The notes under the pieces are model-generated. The model was not told the origin of the DNA. It did no database searches and saw only the letters and a program-made list of their open reading frames with translations. The position numbers and the translations under genes were made by a program. A stretch of 64,000 bases of DNA, taken from NCBI RefSeq assembly GCF_001677435.1, contig NZ_CP016268.1, positions 2,221,001 to 2,285,000 of the forward strand, written 5' to 3'. Below are positions 1 through 8,599 of this stretch, in pieces; within the stretch, counting starts at the first letter, position 1, and each line of letters begins with the position of its first letter. This DNA is from Woeseia oceani (GTDB lineage: Bacteria; Pseudomonadota; Gammaproteobacteria; Steroidobacterales; Woeseiaceae).

Positions 1-1904
1 TTCGTTATCACGGACTCATCGGCGGCCAGTTGCGCTTGCAATACCATTGCATCGCTAAGCGTCTCTGCAGTCTTCACCGAGTTGAGCAGGCTCTGCAACG
101 CAGCAGGCGCCTTGCCGACCTTCGACGCCAATGAACCGGCGTTGTGAGTTGCCTGGGCATAGTCGTTGGCTGTGCGCGCGAGCAGCGTTACCGTGCCATT
201 CTTCAGTTGGCTGATATTCTGGATTGCATGGGTTACGTCATTGACGCAGACGGCTTGCAGGTAGTCGCCCAATACTGTTTCAGCAGCTCGCTCCCAACCG
301 TTTTCTACATCGATAGATCTTGCGACGCGCTCATTTTGATCGAGCCCGCTGGCTTCGAGCCAACCTCTTACGGATTCATCGCTTTGGCCTAAGGCGGCTT
401 TTTGGACCGCTTCAAGAGAGGCATACCGCGATTGCGCCTCCTGCAAAGCCGCTGTGCGTTCGTCCGCGAGCTTGGCAAGCTTTATATCCTGCTCCCGCAG
501 TTTGCGAATTTCGTCAGCCAGCTCAGCAACCTTGCGCGCAAACTCATCCCGCGCCTGGCGTTTCTGCAATTCTTGCGCAGTCAGTTGTTCGAACAGGCTC
601 TTGAGTTCTCCCAAATTGGCCGCTTGGCCAGCTTCTCCCAGCTTACGCAAGCGATCGCCAAAGCTCTGGAGTCGAGACTCAATTTGTTCAATCCGTGTTT
701 TCTCGATGTTCCGAATCTGTTCTGACTCGTTCGCCTTGCCAGAGTATTCGTTCCAACGCTCCTGCCACGCAGCCAACGCTTGTTCTGCTGTTTGCAGAGA
801 CTGACTGGACAAGCGCTCGCTCTCGCGCGCTTGCTTCAACCCTGGCATCAACTCACTGAGCGTGTGTTCCAGCTGCTCAATTTCAGTTTGGTCCTGATTG
901 ATGTGCGCGGCGATCTCCGTCGCACCCTTGATGGCTTGTTCAAGGTCGCGGGACTGACGCTCACGCAAGTCATGCGCATGTTCAATGGTTTGCTCCAGCC
1001 GTGCAATTTCGGAACCGGCTTTGTAAAAGCGCGCCTGAACCTCGTTGAATGCATCGCTGCGTTCACTTTGCTGTGCGCGACACCGCTCCAGCTCAGCCTC
1101 CAGCTTCCGCTGTTCAGCAATCGCTCCCTGCAACGCCGTTTCTTTCTCGGCCAGACGCGCCTCGGACTCGCTCGCGACCTGGTCGAGATCGCGCAGGCGC
1201 AATGCAAGCAACTCCGCGACAGTGCGGCGCTCTTCGGTCTTGAGTTTGCCGTAGCGTTCGGCGGTCTTTGCCTGTCGATCAAGGTGCTTGAGTTGCTTCT
1301 CAACTTCCTCGAGCAAGTCCATCAGTCGATCAAGATTTTCTTTGGTGTGCTTAATCCGGTTCGAGGTTTCTCGGCGGCGCTCCTTGTATTTGGAGATTCC
1401 GGCCGCCTCTTCGATGAACACACGCATCTCTTCGGGCTTGGCTTCAATCAAACGCGAAATCATGCCCTGCTCGATGATGGAGTAGCTTCGAGGCCCGAGT
1501 CCCGTACCCAGAAACACACCCGTGATGTCTTTGCGCCGACAGCGAGTACCGTTCAGGTAATAGTTTGAGACACCGTCCCGCGAAACTTCACGGCGAATGC
1601 CGATTTCAGCATAGTTCGCGTACTGCCCTTCGAGCGTGGTTTCGGTATTGTCAAACAACAGTTCAACCGACGCAGCACCAATAGGTTTACGTGAGCTCGA
1701 ACCATTGAAAATTACATCAGTAAGTGAATCGCCACGAAGGCGGCTCGCCGAACTTTCTCCCATTACCCAACGCACAGCATCAATCACATTGGATTTGCCG
1801 CATCCATTCGGACCAACAACCCCAACGAGGTTACTGGGAAACGGAATGGTGGTGGGATCTACAAAAGATTTGAAGCCGGCGAGCTTAATCTTGCTTAATC
1901 GCAT
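1..1904 (-). CDS. smc: chromosome partition protein SMC (N-terminal part, cut by window edge)
   Basis: SMC is the ATPase of bacterial condensin; it organises and segregates the nucleoid together with ScpA and ScpB. The frame reads from an ATG at 1904 and stays open to the left edge, so only about 634 residues are visible. The protein begins MRLSKIKLAGFKSFVDPT and carries the Walker A loop GPNGCGKS at residues 31-38, then a long E/K/Q/R-rich coiled coil. The last visible part looks like the hinge (LLNSVKTAETLSDAM, then AADESVIT). The C-terminal coiled coil, signature motif and Walker B lie outside the window. It is divergent from dksA. No clear Shine-Dalgarno is seen before the ATG. Identity is certain from the N-terminal motif; the C-terminal half cannot be judged. 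Confidence 0.95.
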   Translation of the reverse strand, partial: MRLSKIKLAGFKSFVDPTTIPFPSNLVGVVGPNGCGKSNVIDAVRWVMGESSASRLRGDSLTDVIFNGSSSRKPIGAASVELLFDNTETTLEGQYANYAEIGIRREVSRDGVSNYYLNGTRCRRKDITGVFLGTGLGPRSYSIIEQGMISRLIEAKPEEMRVFIEEAAGISKYKERRRETSNRIKHTKENLDRLMDLLEEVEKQLKHLDRQAKTAERYGKLKTEERRTVAELLALRLRDLDQVASESEARLAEKETALQGAIAEQRKLEAELERCRAQQSERSDAFNEVQARFYKAGSEIARLEQTIEHAHDLRERQSRDLEQAIKGATEIAAHINQDQTEIEQLEHTLSELMPGLKQARESERLSSQSLQTAEQALAAWQERWNEYSGKANESEQIRNIEKTRIEQIESRLQSFGDRLRKLGEAGQAANLGELKSLFEQLTAQELQKRQARDEFARKVAELADEIRKLREQDIKLAKLADERTAALQEAQSRYASLEAVQKAALGQSDESVRGWLEASGLDQNERVARSIDVENGWERAAETVLGDYLQAVCVNDVTHAIQNISQLKNGTVTLLARTANDYAQATHNAGSLASKVGKAPAALQSLLNSVKTAETLSDAMVLQAQLAADESVIT

Positions 1905-2155
1905 TTGCTGAAATTACGCCAATTAGCCCGTCAAATCCGGCTAGTGTAATGGAATTGGTCAGATAAAACGATTGTCGTCTACCAACGACAGACAGCGCGC
2001 CGCACGCAAATTGCAGCCGGTGGCAGCCGCAGCGAAAGGCACCTGGAAGCGGCGAATACGGCCGCTTGCGCACAATATAGGCCCGGACTTGCAAGGCCAC
2101 CGTCGAAAGGCGGGAAATGACTGCGTTTAGTGCTTCCATGTTGCCGTAAGCGATG

Positions 2156-2161
2156 TATAAT
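2156..2161 (+). promoter_or_regulatory. perfect -10 hexamer upstream of dksA
   Basis: TATAAT at 2156-2161; no convincing -35 lies 16-18 bp upstream. Its position helps set the dksA start: an upstream in-frame ATG at 2153 would overlap the -10 element, whereas the ATG at 2195 leaves an untranslated leader of about 27 nt with a good ribosome site. Confidence 0.55.
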
Positions 2162-2194
2162 TCCGCGTTTTTCTTGAACCAGCAGGAGCAAAAA

Positions 2195-3118
2195 ATGCCC
2201 GCAAAAAAGACCGCGAGCAAGACGCGTAAGAAAGCTGGAACGTCCCGAAAGAAGGCAGCTTCGAAGAAAGCTGTTGCGCGCAAAAAACCTGCCGGTAAGA
2301 AGGCGAAAGTGACCAAGAAGAAAACCGCAGCGAAAAAGTCGGCAAAGAAAAAACCGGCTTCCAGCAAGAAAAAAGTAGCGAAGAAAGCTTCGAAGAAAGT
2401 CGCAAAGAAAGCGGCCAAAAAGGCAGCTAAAAAGAAACCTGCGACCAAGAAACGTCCGGCCGCCAAGAAGGCGCCCGCGAAAAAAACCAGTAAAAAGAAG
2501 GCGAAAGCCGTAAAAAAGGCGAGCAAGAAGAAATTGGCCAGCACTAAAGGCGCGACGAAAGTCAGCAAGAAAAAAGCAGCATCCCCCGCAGTTACGAAGA
2601 AATCGCCCGCCAAGACAGCACCCAAGAAGGCCACCAAGAAGGTTGTGGCCCGTGCGGTGCCAAGAAAAGGCGGCGATGTGATGTCCGGGCCCATCCACGG
2701 CATACAGCCTTACCAGTCCTCGCGTGGCGAAGACTATATGAGCGCCGAACAACTCGAGCATTTCCGTGAAATATTGCTCTCGTGGAAACGGGAACTAATG
2801 AACGAGGTGGATCGTACGCTGCACCACATGCAGGACGAGGCAGCTAATTTCCCGGACCCCAATGACCGGGCGACGCAGGAATCCGAGTTTGGACTGGAAC
2901 TGCGAACCCGAGACCGGGAACGGAAGTTGCTACGCAAAATCAACTCGGCACTTGCTCGTATCGACGAAGGGACCTACGGCTACTGCGAAGAAACCGGCGA
3001 AGAGATCGGCCTCAAACGCCTGGAAGCTCGCCCAGTCGCGACTCTCTGCCTGGAAGCGCAGGAACGACGTGAAATGGCCGAACGTCAATTTCGCGATCGG
3101 GATGACCGATACCGGTAA
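2195..3118 (+). CDS. dksA: DksA-family RNA polymerase-binding factor with lysine/alanine-rich histone H1-like N-terminal extension
   Basis: DksA binds the RNA polymerase secondary channel and with ppGpp tunes rRNA, ribosomal and amino-acid promoters. The protein is 307 aa. Residues 1 to about 160 are a low-complexity KKxA/AKK tail like bacterial histone H1-like proteins; residues 163-307 are a normal-length DksA. The coiled-coil tip motif DxxDxA is present as DPNDRA. The zinc-finger region keeps only two cysteines (YGYCEETGEEIG and ATLCLEAQ), so it is not a canonical four-Cys finger. The start at 2195 is chosen because AGGAG lies at 2184-2188, 6 nt upstream; an in-frame ATG at 2153 overlaps the promoter -10. 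It is followed after 52 nt by gluQ, the usual dksA-gluQRS pairing. The DksA assignment is firm; the role of the tail (nucleic-acid binding) is inferred from composition. Confidence 0.93.
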   Translation: MPAKKTASKTRKKAGTSRKKAASKKAVARKKPAGKKAKVTKKKTAAKKSAKKKPASSKKKVAKKASKKVAKKAAKKAAKKKPATKKRPAAKKAPAKKTSKKKAKAVKKASKKKLASTKGATKVSKKKAASPAVTKKSPAKTAPKKATKKVVARAVPRKGGDVMSGPIHGIQPYQSSRGEDYMSAEQLEHFREILLSWKRELMNEVDRTLHHMQDEAANFPDPNDRATQESEFGLELRTRDRERKLLRKINSALARIDEGTYGYCEETGEEIGLKRLEARPVATLCLEAQERREMAERQFRDRDDRYR

Positions 3119-3170
3119 GCCCCTGTTTCCGGCTACTGGCCGTTAGTGCAGTGGAATCCTGGAGCAAGGC

Positions 3171-4085
3171 ATGAATGAAGCGGCCCGTTACGTGGGCCGC
3201 TTCGCCCCCTCACCTAGCGGCCCCCTGCATTTCGGCTCCTTACTCGCTGCCTGTGCGAGCTACCTGCAAGCACTCTGTGCGAACGGCCACTGGCTCTTGC
3301 GCATAGAGAACATCGATCCACCGCGCGAACAACCCGGTGCTGCCGTACGCATTGTCCATGCCTTAGAAACCTATGGATTTCAATGGCATGGGCCAATTAT
3401 CTACCAAAGTACAAGAACCGAAGCGCACGAGGCGGCGGCCGCGGCGCTCGTGACCGACGGGCAGGCGTATCACTGCGGCTGTTCACGCCGTGATCTGCAG
3501 GACGCCCCGCTCGGAGCACTTGGCCCAATCTACCCAGGCACCTGCCGCTCAGGTACAACTGCCGATGAGTTCGCGGTTCGGGTACGAACCCACAACGAGC
3601 CCATCTGCTTTGCCGACCGGTTACAGGGTCGGCATTGCCAAACCTTGCAGGTCGAATCCGGCGATTTCATCATTCGGCGGCGAGACGGACTGATCGCCTA
3701 TCATCTGGCCGTGGTCGTGGACGACGCGTTTGACGAAGTGACTGAGGTGGTCCGCGGCATAGACCTGCTGGATTCGACACCCCGGCATATTCACTTGCAG
3801 CAACTCCTCGGCCTACCCACCCCGCGCTATATGCACATACCCGTGATCGAGAATGAGGAGGGCCAAAAACTCAGCAAATTGACCGGTGCACCGCCCCTGC
3901 CGGAGGCTGAACCGAGGCCGGTACTTGTGGCCGCACTGGGCGCGCTGCAACTGCCGGTGTTCGACGATCTCGCGGCCAGCTCAATAGTGGAGATCTGGGA
4001 CTGGGCGCGCGCAAACTGGCAGGCCTCAAGGTTGGCCGGACTACGTCGAATAGCGAATCCGTTACCCCCTATGGCTGGCCCATGA
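3171..4085 (+). CDS. gluQ: glutamyl-Q tRNA(Asp) synthetase
   Basis: GluQRS is a truncated glutamyl-tRNA synthetase paralogue that activates glutamate and attaches it to the queuosine base at the wobble position of tRNA-Asp. At 304 aa it has only the catalytic part and lacks the anticodon-binding domain, as expected. The N-terminus has RYVGRFAPSPSGPLHFGS (HIGH-class signature), a zinc-ligand set around YHCGCSRRDL and YPGTCRS, and the KMSKS-like loop QKLSKLTGA near residue 230. GGAG lies about 8 nt before the ATG. It sits directly behind dksA, a linkage conserved in gammaproteobacteria, so the two are probably co-transcribed. Confidence 0.95.
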   Translation: MNEAARYVGRFAPSPSGPLHFGSLLAACASYLQALCANGHWLLRIENIDPPREQPGAAVRIVHALETYGFQWHGPIIYQSTRTEAHEAAAAALVTDGQAYHCGCSRRDLQDAPLGALGPIYPGTCRSGTTADEFAVRVRTHNEPICFADRLQGRHCQTLQVESGDFIIRRRDGLIAYHLAVVVDDAFDEVTEVVRGIDLLDSTPRHIHLQQLLGLPTPRYMHIPVIENEEGQKLSKLTGAPPLPEAEPRPVLVAALGALQLPVFDDLAASSIVEIWDWARANWQASRLAGLRRIANPLPPMAGP

Positions 4086-4220
4086 AATGGGCTATGGTTA
4101 CGCTCTGCAAATTCACGGCTACCCGAAAACGCGCAGGTCCGACCGTTCTCAGGCAACACCGCCCCGATCGCACCCAGCGACGTTAGGCCTGCGGACTGTA
4201 TTCAATCAGACGAGTACCCA

Positions 4221-4727
4221 ATGACTGCCGCCCGAATTATCAAGAAATACCCCAATCGACGCCTGTACGACACCGAGGAGAGCCGCTATATAACTCTGGC
4301 CGATATCCGCAATCTCGTTCTCAGCAAAGTCGAATTCACCGTGATCGACAAGAAAACGGGCGACGATATTACCCGCACAATCTTGTTGCAGGTCATCAGC
4401 GAGCAGGAACAGCAAGGGGATGCAATCATGAGCCGTGATTTTCTCTCGCAGGTCATCCGTTCCTACGACAGTGTCATGCCCGGCTTTATGGCGCGCTATC
4501 TCGAACAAAGCATGAAACTGGTCATGGCACAGCAGCAGAACATTCGTGGCCAGGTTAAGAAGGTCGTGGGAATCGACCCGGTGACCGCTGTCACGGATCT
4601 AGCGCAAAAGAATTTCAATCGCTGGAAATCATTGCAGGATGAAGTTTTCCGGCGCTTCACCGGCCCCGGACGAGATGGCGATGACGACGATCACGAACAC
4701 GGGAGCGGCCGCAAGAAAGCGAGCTGA
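4221..4727 (+). CDS. phaR: PhaR-type polyhydroxyalkanoate synthesis repressor
   Basis: The protein has 168 aa. The N-terminal DNA-binding PHB/PHA accumulation regulator domain is clear: ARIIKKYPNRRLYDTEESRY, followed by ITLADIRNLVLSK and the segment ending in VISEQEQQG. The middle of the protein carries the second PHB accumulation region (DFLSQVIRSYDSVMPGFMARYLEQS). The C-terminal tail is acidic and His-rich, then basic. In the family such proteins bind PHA granules or the polymer and repress phasin and synthase genes. No pha genes are in the window, so the regulon cannot be seen. A strong intrinsic terminator follows at 4854-4887. Confidence 0.88.
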   Translation: MTAARIIKKYPNRRLYDTEESRYITLADIRNLVLSKVEFTVIDKKTGDDITRTILLQVISEQEQQGDAIMSRDFLSQVIRSYDSVMPGFMARYLEQSMKLVMAQQQNIRGQVKKVVGIDPVTAVTDLAQKNFNRWKSLQDEVFRRFTGPGRDGDDDDHEHGSGRKKAS

Positions 4728-4853
4728 GCAATCCGGCCAAAGTGGGATATCGAGCTTGACAGCCACCCGCATAATGGCCTACTTTGTGCGATGCAGCAGG
4801 GTTCTGCTCCCCCGCCCCCTGTTGCATGCCTGAAGGAGCGAAAGCTCTACGGC

Positions 4854-4887
4854 TGGCCCCCCGCGGTACGCGGGGGGCCATTTTTTT
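4854..4887 (+). terminator. Rho-independent terminator downstream of phaR
   Basis: A 12-bp perfect stem (TGGCCCCCCGCG, 4854-4865; partner 4869-4880) with a GTA loop is followed by seven T residues (4881-4887). It ends the dksA-gluQ-phaR side before the YheT gene. About 10 nt upstream is a small GAGC-GAAA-GCTC hairpin (4838-4849). Confidence 0.9.
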
Positions 4888-4932
4888 GCCCGACCGATAA
4901 GCCGGAAGACGCTCAGCTTTCCTCATTTGCCC

Positions 4933-5922
4933 ATGGAATCCCAAATAACAAAAAGCGCCTTCGTGCCCGCTCCCTGGTTGCGCAATCGCCACTTGCAAAC
5001 ACTGCTCCCGATCATCCCGGGGATTAACGGGCCACGACCGCCCCTCGTGCACGAGGCGCTGGAGTTGCCCGACGGCGATATTACGTCCGTTGACTGGCTG
5101 ACCAACAATCAGGATGACAACGAGCAACCGTTGCTGGTCATCCTTCACGGCCTGGAAGGTTCCGCCTCATCCCCTTATTGCCGGCACCTGTTGCGGGCCG
5201 CGTCCGCCCGCGGCTGGAACGCTGCTGTCCTGCATTTTCGTGATTGCGGTGACTTTCGAAATCGTCTGCCGCGCCGTTATCACGCTGGCGAAACGGAAGA
5301 CCTGCGCTACTTTCTCGATCTGCTCCGGCGTCGAGGCTATTCGGGCCCCTTGCTGGGCGCTGGCTATTCATTGGGCGCCAATGTCTTGCTGAAGTATCTC
5401 GGCGAGGCTGGGGGCAGCTCACCGCTGCTGGCAGCGACTGCCGTCTCCGCGCCACTCAATCTGCACGTTTCTGCTGCGACCCTGCAGGTGGGTTTTGCGA
5501 GAATCTACCAGTCGTACTTGCTGAAACGGGCAAAACGATCCGTTTTTCGGAAGTTCAATGCACACACGGCGCCGTTCAACTGGACCCGCGCAGTCAAAGC
5601 ACGAACGTTCGCCGAATTTGATGATGCAGTCACGGCGCCTTTACACGGTTTTGCTGGCAAGGACGACTATTATGATCGCTGCAGCGCTGACCGTTTCCTG
5701 CACCGCATCGAAAAACCCACCTTGCTGATCAACGCGCTTGACGACCCGTTCATGTCGCCCGAAGCCATCCCGAAAGCCGATCAGCTAGGCAAGCATGTCA
5801 CACTGGAAGTCAGCGAGCGTGGAGGACACGTGGCATTCATCGCCGGCGGCACACCCTGGCGGCCACGCTACTTCCTTCCCGACCGGATAGTGAATTTCTT
5901 CGACTCCATCATAGTCGGTTAG
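4933..5922 (+). CDS. YheT-family alpha/beta hydrolase
   Basis: A 329-aa cytosolic hydrolase of the YheT/ABHD1-3 family. The N-terminal signature FVPAPWLRNRHLQTLLP is typical, and the nucleophile elbow GAGYSLGANVLLKYLGE places the catalytic Ser near residue 150. The acid and His members are expected in LINALDDPFMSPEAIP and in ERGGHVAFIAGG, both present. The substrate is not known for most family members (esters or lipids). The ATG at 4933 is chosen over an in-frame TTG at 4927; neither has a strong ribosome site. It precedes the HD-GYP gene by 90 nt. Confidence 0.9.
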   Translation: MESQITKSAFVPAPWLRNRHLQTLLPIIPGINGPRPPLVHEALELPDGDITSVDWLTNNQDDNEQPLLVILHGLEGSASSPYCRHLLRAASARGWNAAVLHFRDCGDFRNRLPRRYHAGETEDLRYFLDLLRRRGYSGPLLGAGYSLGANVLLKYLGEAGGSSPLLAATAVSAPLNLHVSAATLQVGFARIYQSYLLKRAKRSVFRKFNAHTAPFNWTRAVKARTFAEFDDAVTAPLHGFAGKDDYYDRCSADRFLHRIEKPTLLINALDDPFMSPEAIPKADQLGKHVTLEVSERGGHVAFIAGGTPWRPRYFLPDRIVNFFDSIIVG

Positions 5923-6012
5923 TTGACAGTCACTTAGAATCGTCGTTTGCAACAAGCAAGTTATGCCCGGTACTTGATTTCCGGGTCCGGCAAACGACAA
6001 AGTGTCGAGTCA

Positions 6013-7293
6013 ATGGAAAAGCTAACAATCGCTACGGAGCATCTGAAGATCGGCCTCTACGTCGCAGATCTCGATCGCCCATGGCTGGAAACACCGTTCT
6101 TATTTCAAGGCTTTAAAATCTCTGACGATGATGAAATTGCCGAGCTGCAAAAGCACTGCAAGGCCGTCGTTGTTGACGTAGAGCAATCAGAACTGCCGTT
6201 GCAGGAAATTCAGGGACTCGCGAATCTCAAGAACAAAGAAGAGCCCAAGGTCGCCCCACCTCCGCGCCCGGTACCCAAAAAGTCCGTCGCCGATATTCCG
6301 GAACCCGACTTCAGCAAGACGGGAAAATATTACGTCAACACCGAGGAACTCGGAAAGGAACTCGTCCGCGCTCAGGAAATCGAGAAGCACGCATCGCAAG
6401 CGATCAATAGCGTTATCGATGGCGTACGTAATGGTGCCCGGCTTGACGTGCCGCAACTGGAGCAGGCAGTTGACCCGCTGGTGGACAGCGTTCTGCGCAA
6501 CAGCGATGCCATGGCCTGGCTGATGCGTATACGCGAGAAAGACGAGTACGTTTATCAACACTCCATTGGCAGCTCCGTCTGGGCTGTAGTGTTTGGCCGC
6601 CATCTCGGCTTCAACAAGGAAACTCTGAACGCGGTTGGTCTCGGCGGAATGTTGCTGGATATCGGCAAGACCCAGCTACCCAATGAGCTGTTGCGAAAGC
6701 CCGGCAAGCTCAACGAGAGCGAAACCGCGCTAATGCGCAAGCACGTCGAGTTTGGGCTGCAGATTCTCCGTGACGCCGGGAAGAACGACGCTCGTGTCGA
6801 AATCATGCTGGCTACGCATCACGAACGATTTGATGGCAGCGGCTATCCAAACCAGCTGAAAGGCACGCTCGTTCCGGTACTCGGACGGGTAGCCGGTATT
6901 GTGGATTGCTACGATGCCATGGTTTCCCGACGTCCTTACGCAGAGACGCAATCAACGTTTGATGCCATGCGCCAATTGCAGGCAATGGCGAAAGGCCAGT
7001 TTCAGAAAGAAATGGTTGACCAGTTTGTTCAAGCTGTTGGCATGTTCCCTACAGGCAGCCTTGTCGAGCTCAACACCGGCGAAGTCGCTGTAGTTACCGC
7101 GCAAAATAACTACCAGCGGCTGCGTCCGGAGGTCATGATCATTCTTGACCGGGATAAGCAACTTTGCGATGACTTCCGCACGGTTGATTTGCGGATGAAC
7201 ACCAATGACGAACTAGGCAAAGAAACGATGTGGATTGATCGCGGTCTGGAGCCCGGATCATTCGGCATCGACCCCGCAGAGTACTTCCTCTGA
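6013..7293 (+). CDS. HD-GYP domain protein with N-terminal DUF3391 (putative c-di-GMP phosphodiesterase, altered HD motif)
   Basis: A 426-aa cytosolic protein. Residues 1 to about 130 match DUF3391 (LKIGLYVADLDRPWLETPF), usually found before HD-GYP domains. The HD-GYP domain follows (about 150-350): HSIGSSVWAVVFGRHLG, MLLDIGKTQLPNELLRKPG, then THHERFDGSGYPNQL and DCYDAMVSRRPYAE. The GYP motif is intact, but the canonical LLHDIGK is MLLDIGK, so the metal-binding His of the HD pair is Leu. The family degrades c-di-GMP; activity here is uncertain. The start at 6013 is preferred because the DUF3391 domain begins there, with GAG just upstream. The EAL gene follows after 16 nt, suggesting an operon. 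Confidence 0.9.
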   Translation: MEKLTIATEHLKIGLYVADLDRPWLETPFLFQGFKISDDDEIAELQKHCKAVVVDVEQSELPLQEIQGLANLKNKEEPKVAPPPRPVPKKSVADIPEPDFSKTGKYYVNTEELGKELVRAQEIEKHASQAINSVIDGVRNGARLDVPQLEQAVDPLVDSVLRNSDAMAWLMRIREKDEYVYQHSIGSSVWAVVFGRHLGFNKETLNAVGLGGMLLDIGKTQLPNELLRKPGKLNESETALMRKHVEFGLQILRDAGKNDARVEIMLATHHERFDGSGYPNQLKGTLVPVLGRVAGIVDCYDAMVSRRPYAETQSTFDAMRQLQAMAKGQFQKEMVDQFVQAVGMFPTGSLVELNTGEVAVVTAQNNYQRLRPEVMIILDRDKQLCDDFRTVDLRMNTNDELGKETMWIDRGLEPGSFGIDPAEYFL

Positions 7294-7309
7294 GGTCGGG
7301 CTTCCCACA

Positions 7310-8599
7310 ATGACAAACATGACCGCACAAACCCTGTCGGCGTTCGAATCACTGGCACAGCATCTCGAAGAGTGCCTCGAGAACGAAGATCAGATCGTCG
7401 CGGTCATCATGCTCGAAGTCTCGAACCTTTCCCGTATCGATGCGCGATTCGGCCGCAGCCACCGCAACGATGTACTCAACGAACTATCCCGGCGCATCAA
7501 CGAATCATTGCGACCGGTCGATTTCGCCATTCAAATTGGTGACAATACTTTTGCGGTGATAGTCCCGGGTCTCAAGAACAAGGGTCACGCCACTCTCGCC
7601 TGTCGCAAGCTCATACGCATAGCCACGCCGGAAACACCCGAACCAGAACGCGACAAAGGTGCGCTCGAAGTGCGTATCGGCATGGCGTTGTACCCCGAGC
7701 ACTCGTTTCGCGGCAATGAACTATTGCAACGCGCTCAACTTGCGCTGGAAGTCGCGAAAGATACCAACAAGGACCTCGTGTCGTATGACACTGAGAAGGT
7801 CGGCAGTATCGCCGTCAGCTGGGAAATGCGGGACGACCTGGCAGAAGCCATTCACGAGAGCGAGTTGCAGGTCTTTTTTCAACCCAAGCTCAACTTGCTT
7901 ACAGATCAACCATGGGGTGCGGAAGCACTGGTCCGCTGGTTTTCTGCAACACGTGGCCCGGTCAGCCCCGAAACGTTTATAGCGGTCGCCGAAGAATCCA
8001 ATCTGATCGAGCCTTTGACTCGACTTGTCCTGAATTCAGCGATGCGCAGCCTGATGATGTGGCAAAGAGATGGTCATGACATTGGTGTTGCGGTAAATCT
8101 GCCGGCTTGCATGTTGCTTGATAGCAGTCTGGTTAACATGGTGGAAAGCTTGCTTTCGATCTGGGACATTGAAGCGCAGCGGCTTACGCTGGAACTGACC
8201 GAAAGCGCAATCATGGCCGATGTCGACAAATGCTTTGCCACAATGTCGAGCCTCAAAGCACTCGGCGCAAGAATATCAATTGATGATTTTGGGACAGGCT
8301 ATTCGTCATTCTCGTATTTCAAAACCATCCCTGCGGATGAATTGAAAATTGACCGGGCCTTTGTCGCGGGGATGGTCGAAGACCAGGCCGATCAGCACAT
8401 TGTCGAAACAATCATCGGCCTGGCACATCGTTTTGATATGAAAGTGGTTGCGGAAGGTATCGAAGACGAAGCAACCATTGAGATGTTAACAAGACTCGGC
8501 TGCGACGTCGGCCAGGGCTATCACATAGCCCGGCCGATGCCGGAGAACGAGTTTGACGCCTGGCTGGATGCCAGGCGCTACGCACAGCCTGAAATCTGA
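7310..8599 (+). CDS. degenerate GGDEF plus EAL domain protein (c-di-GMP phosphodiesterase)
   Basis: A 429-aa protein with an N-terminal GGDEF fold whose signature is lost (IGDNTF in place of GGDEF), so cyclase activity is unlikely; this half is probably regulatory. The EAL domain (about 180-425) is intact: GAEALVRW (EAL), VAVNLPA, LELTES, IDDFGTGYSSFSY, LKIDRAFV, VVAEGIED and GQGYHIARPM. These hold the residues needed to bind two metals and hydrolyse c-di-GMP to pGpG. No transmembrane or signal sequence is seen, so it is cytosolic. It lies 16 nt behind the HD-GYP gene. Its stop codon abuts the pnp stop on the other strand with no spacer. The start could also be the ATG at 7319. Confidence 0.92.
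   Translation: MTNMTAQTLSAFESLAQHLEECLENEDQIVAVIMLEVSNLSRIDARFGRSHRNDVLNELSRRINESLRPVDFAIQIGDNTFAVIVPGLKNKGHATLACRKLIRIATPETPEPERDKGALEVRIGMALYPEHSFRGNELLQRAQLALEVAKDTNKDLVSYDTEKVGSIAVSWEMRDDLAEAIHESELQVFFQPKLNLLTDQPWGAEALVRWFSATRGPVSPETFIAVAEESNLIEPLTRLVLNSAMRSLMMWQRDGHDIGVAVNLPACMLLDSSLVNMVESLLSIWDIEAQRLTLELTESAIMADVDKCFATMSSLKALGARISIDDFGTGYSSFSYFKTIPADELKIDRAFVAGMVEDQADQHIVETIIGLAHRFDMKVVAEGIEDEATIEMLTRLGCDVGQGYHIARPMPENEFDAWLDARRYAQPEI

Noticed and set aside
1885-2703. Long minus-strand frame opposite the dksA tail
   Set aside because: It is the mirror of a low-complexity lysine-codon stretch, giving Phe/Leu-rich nonsense; the plus strand encodes DksA.
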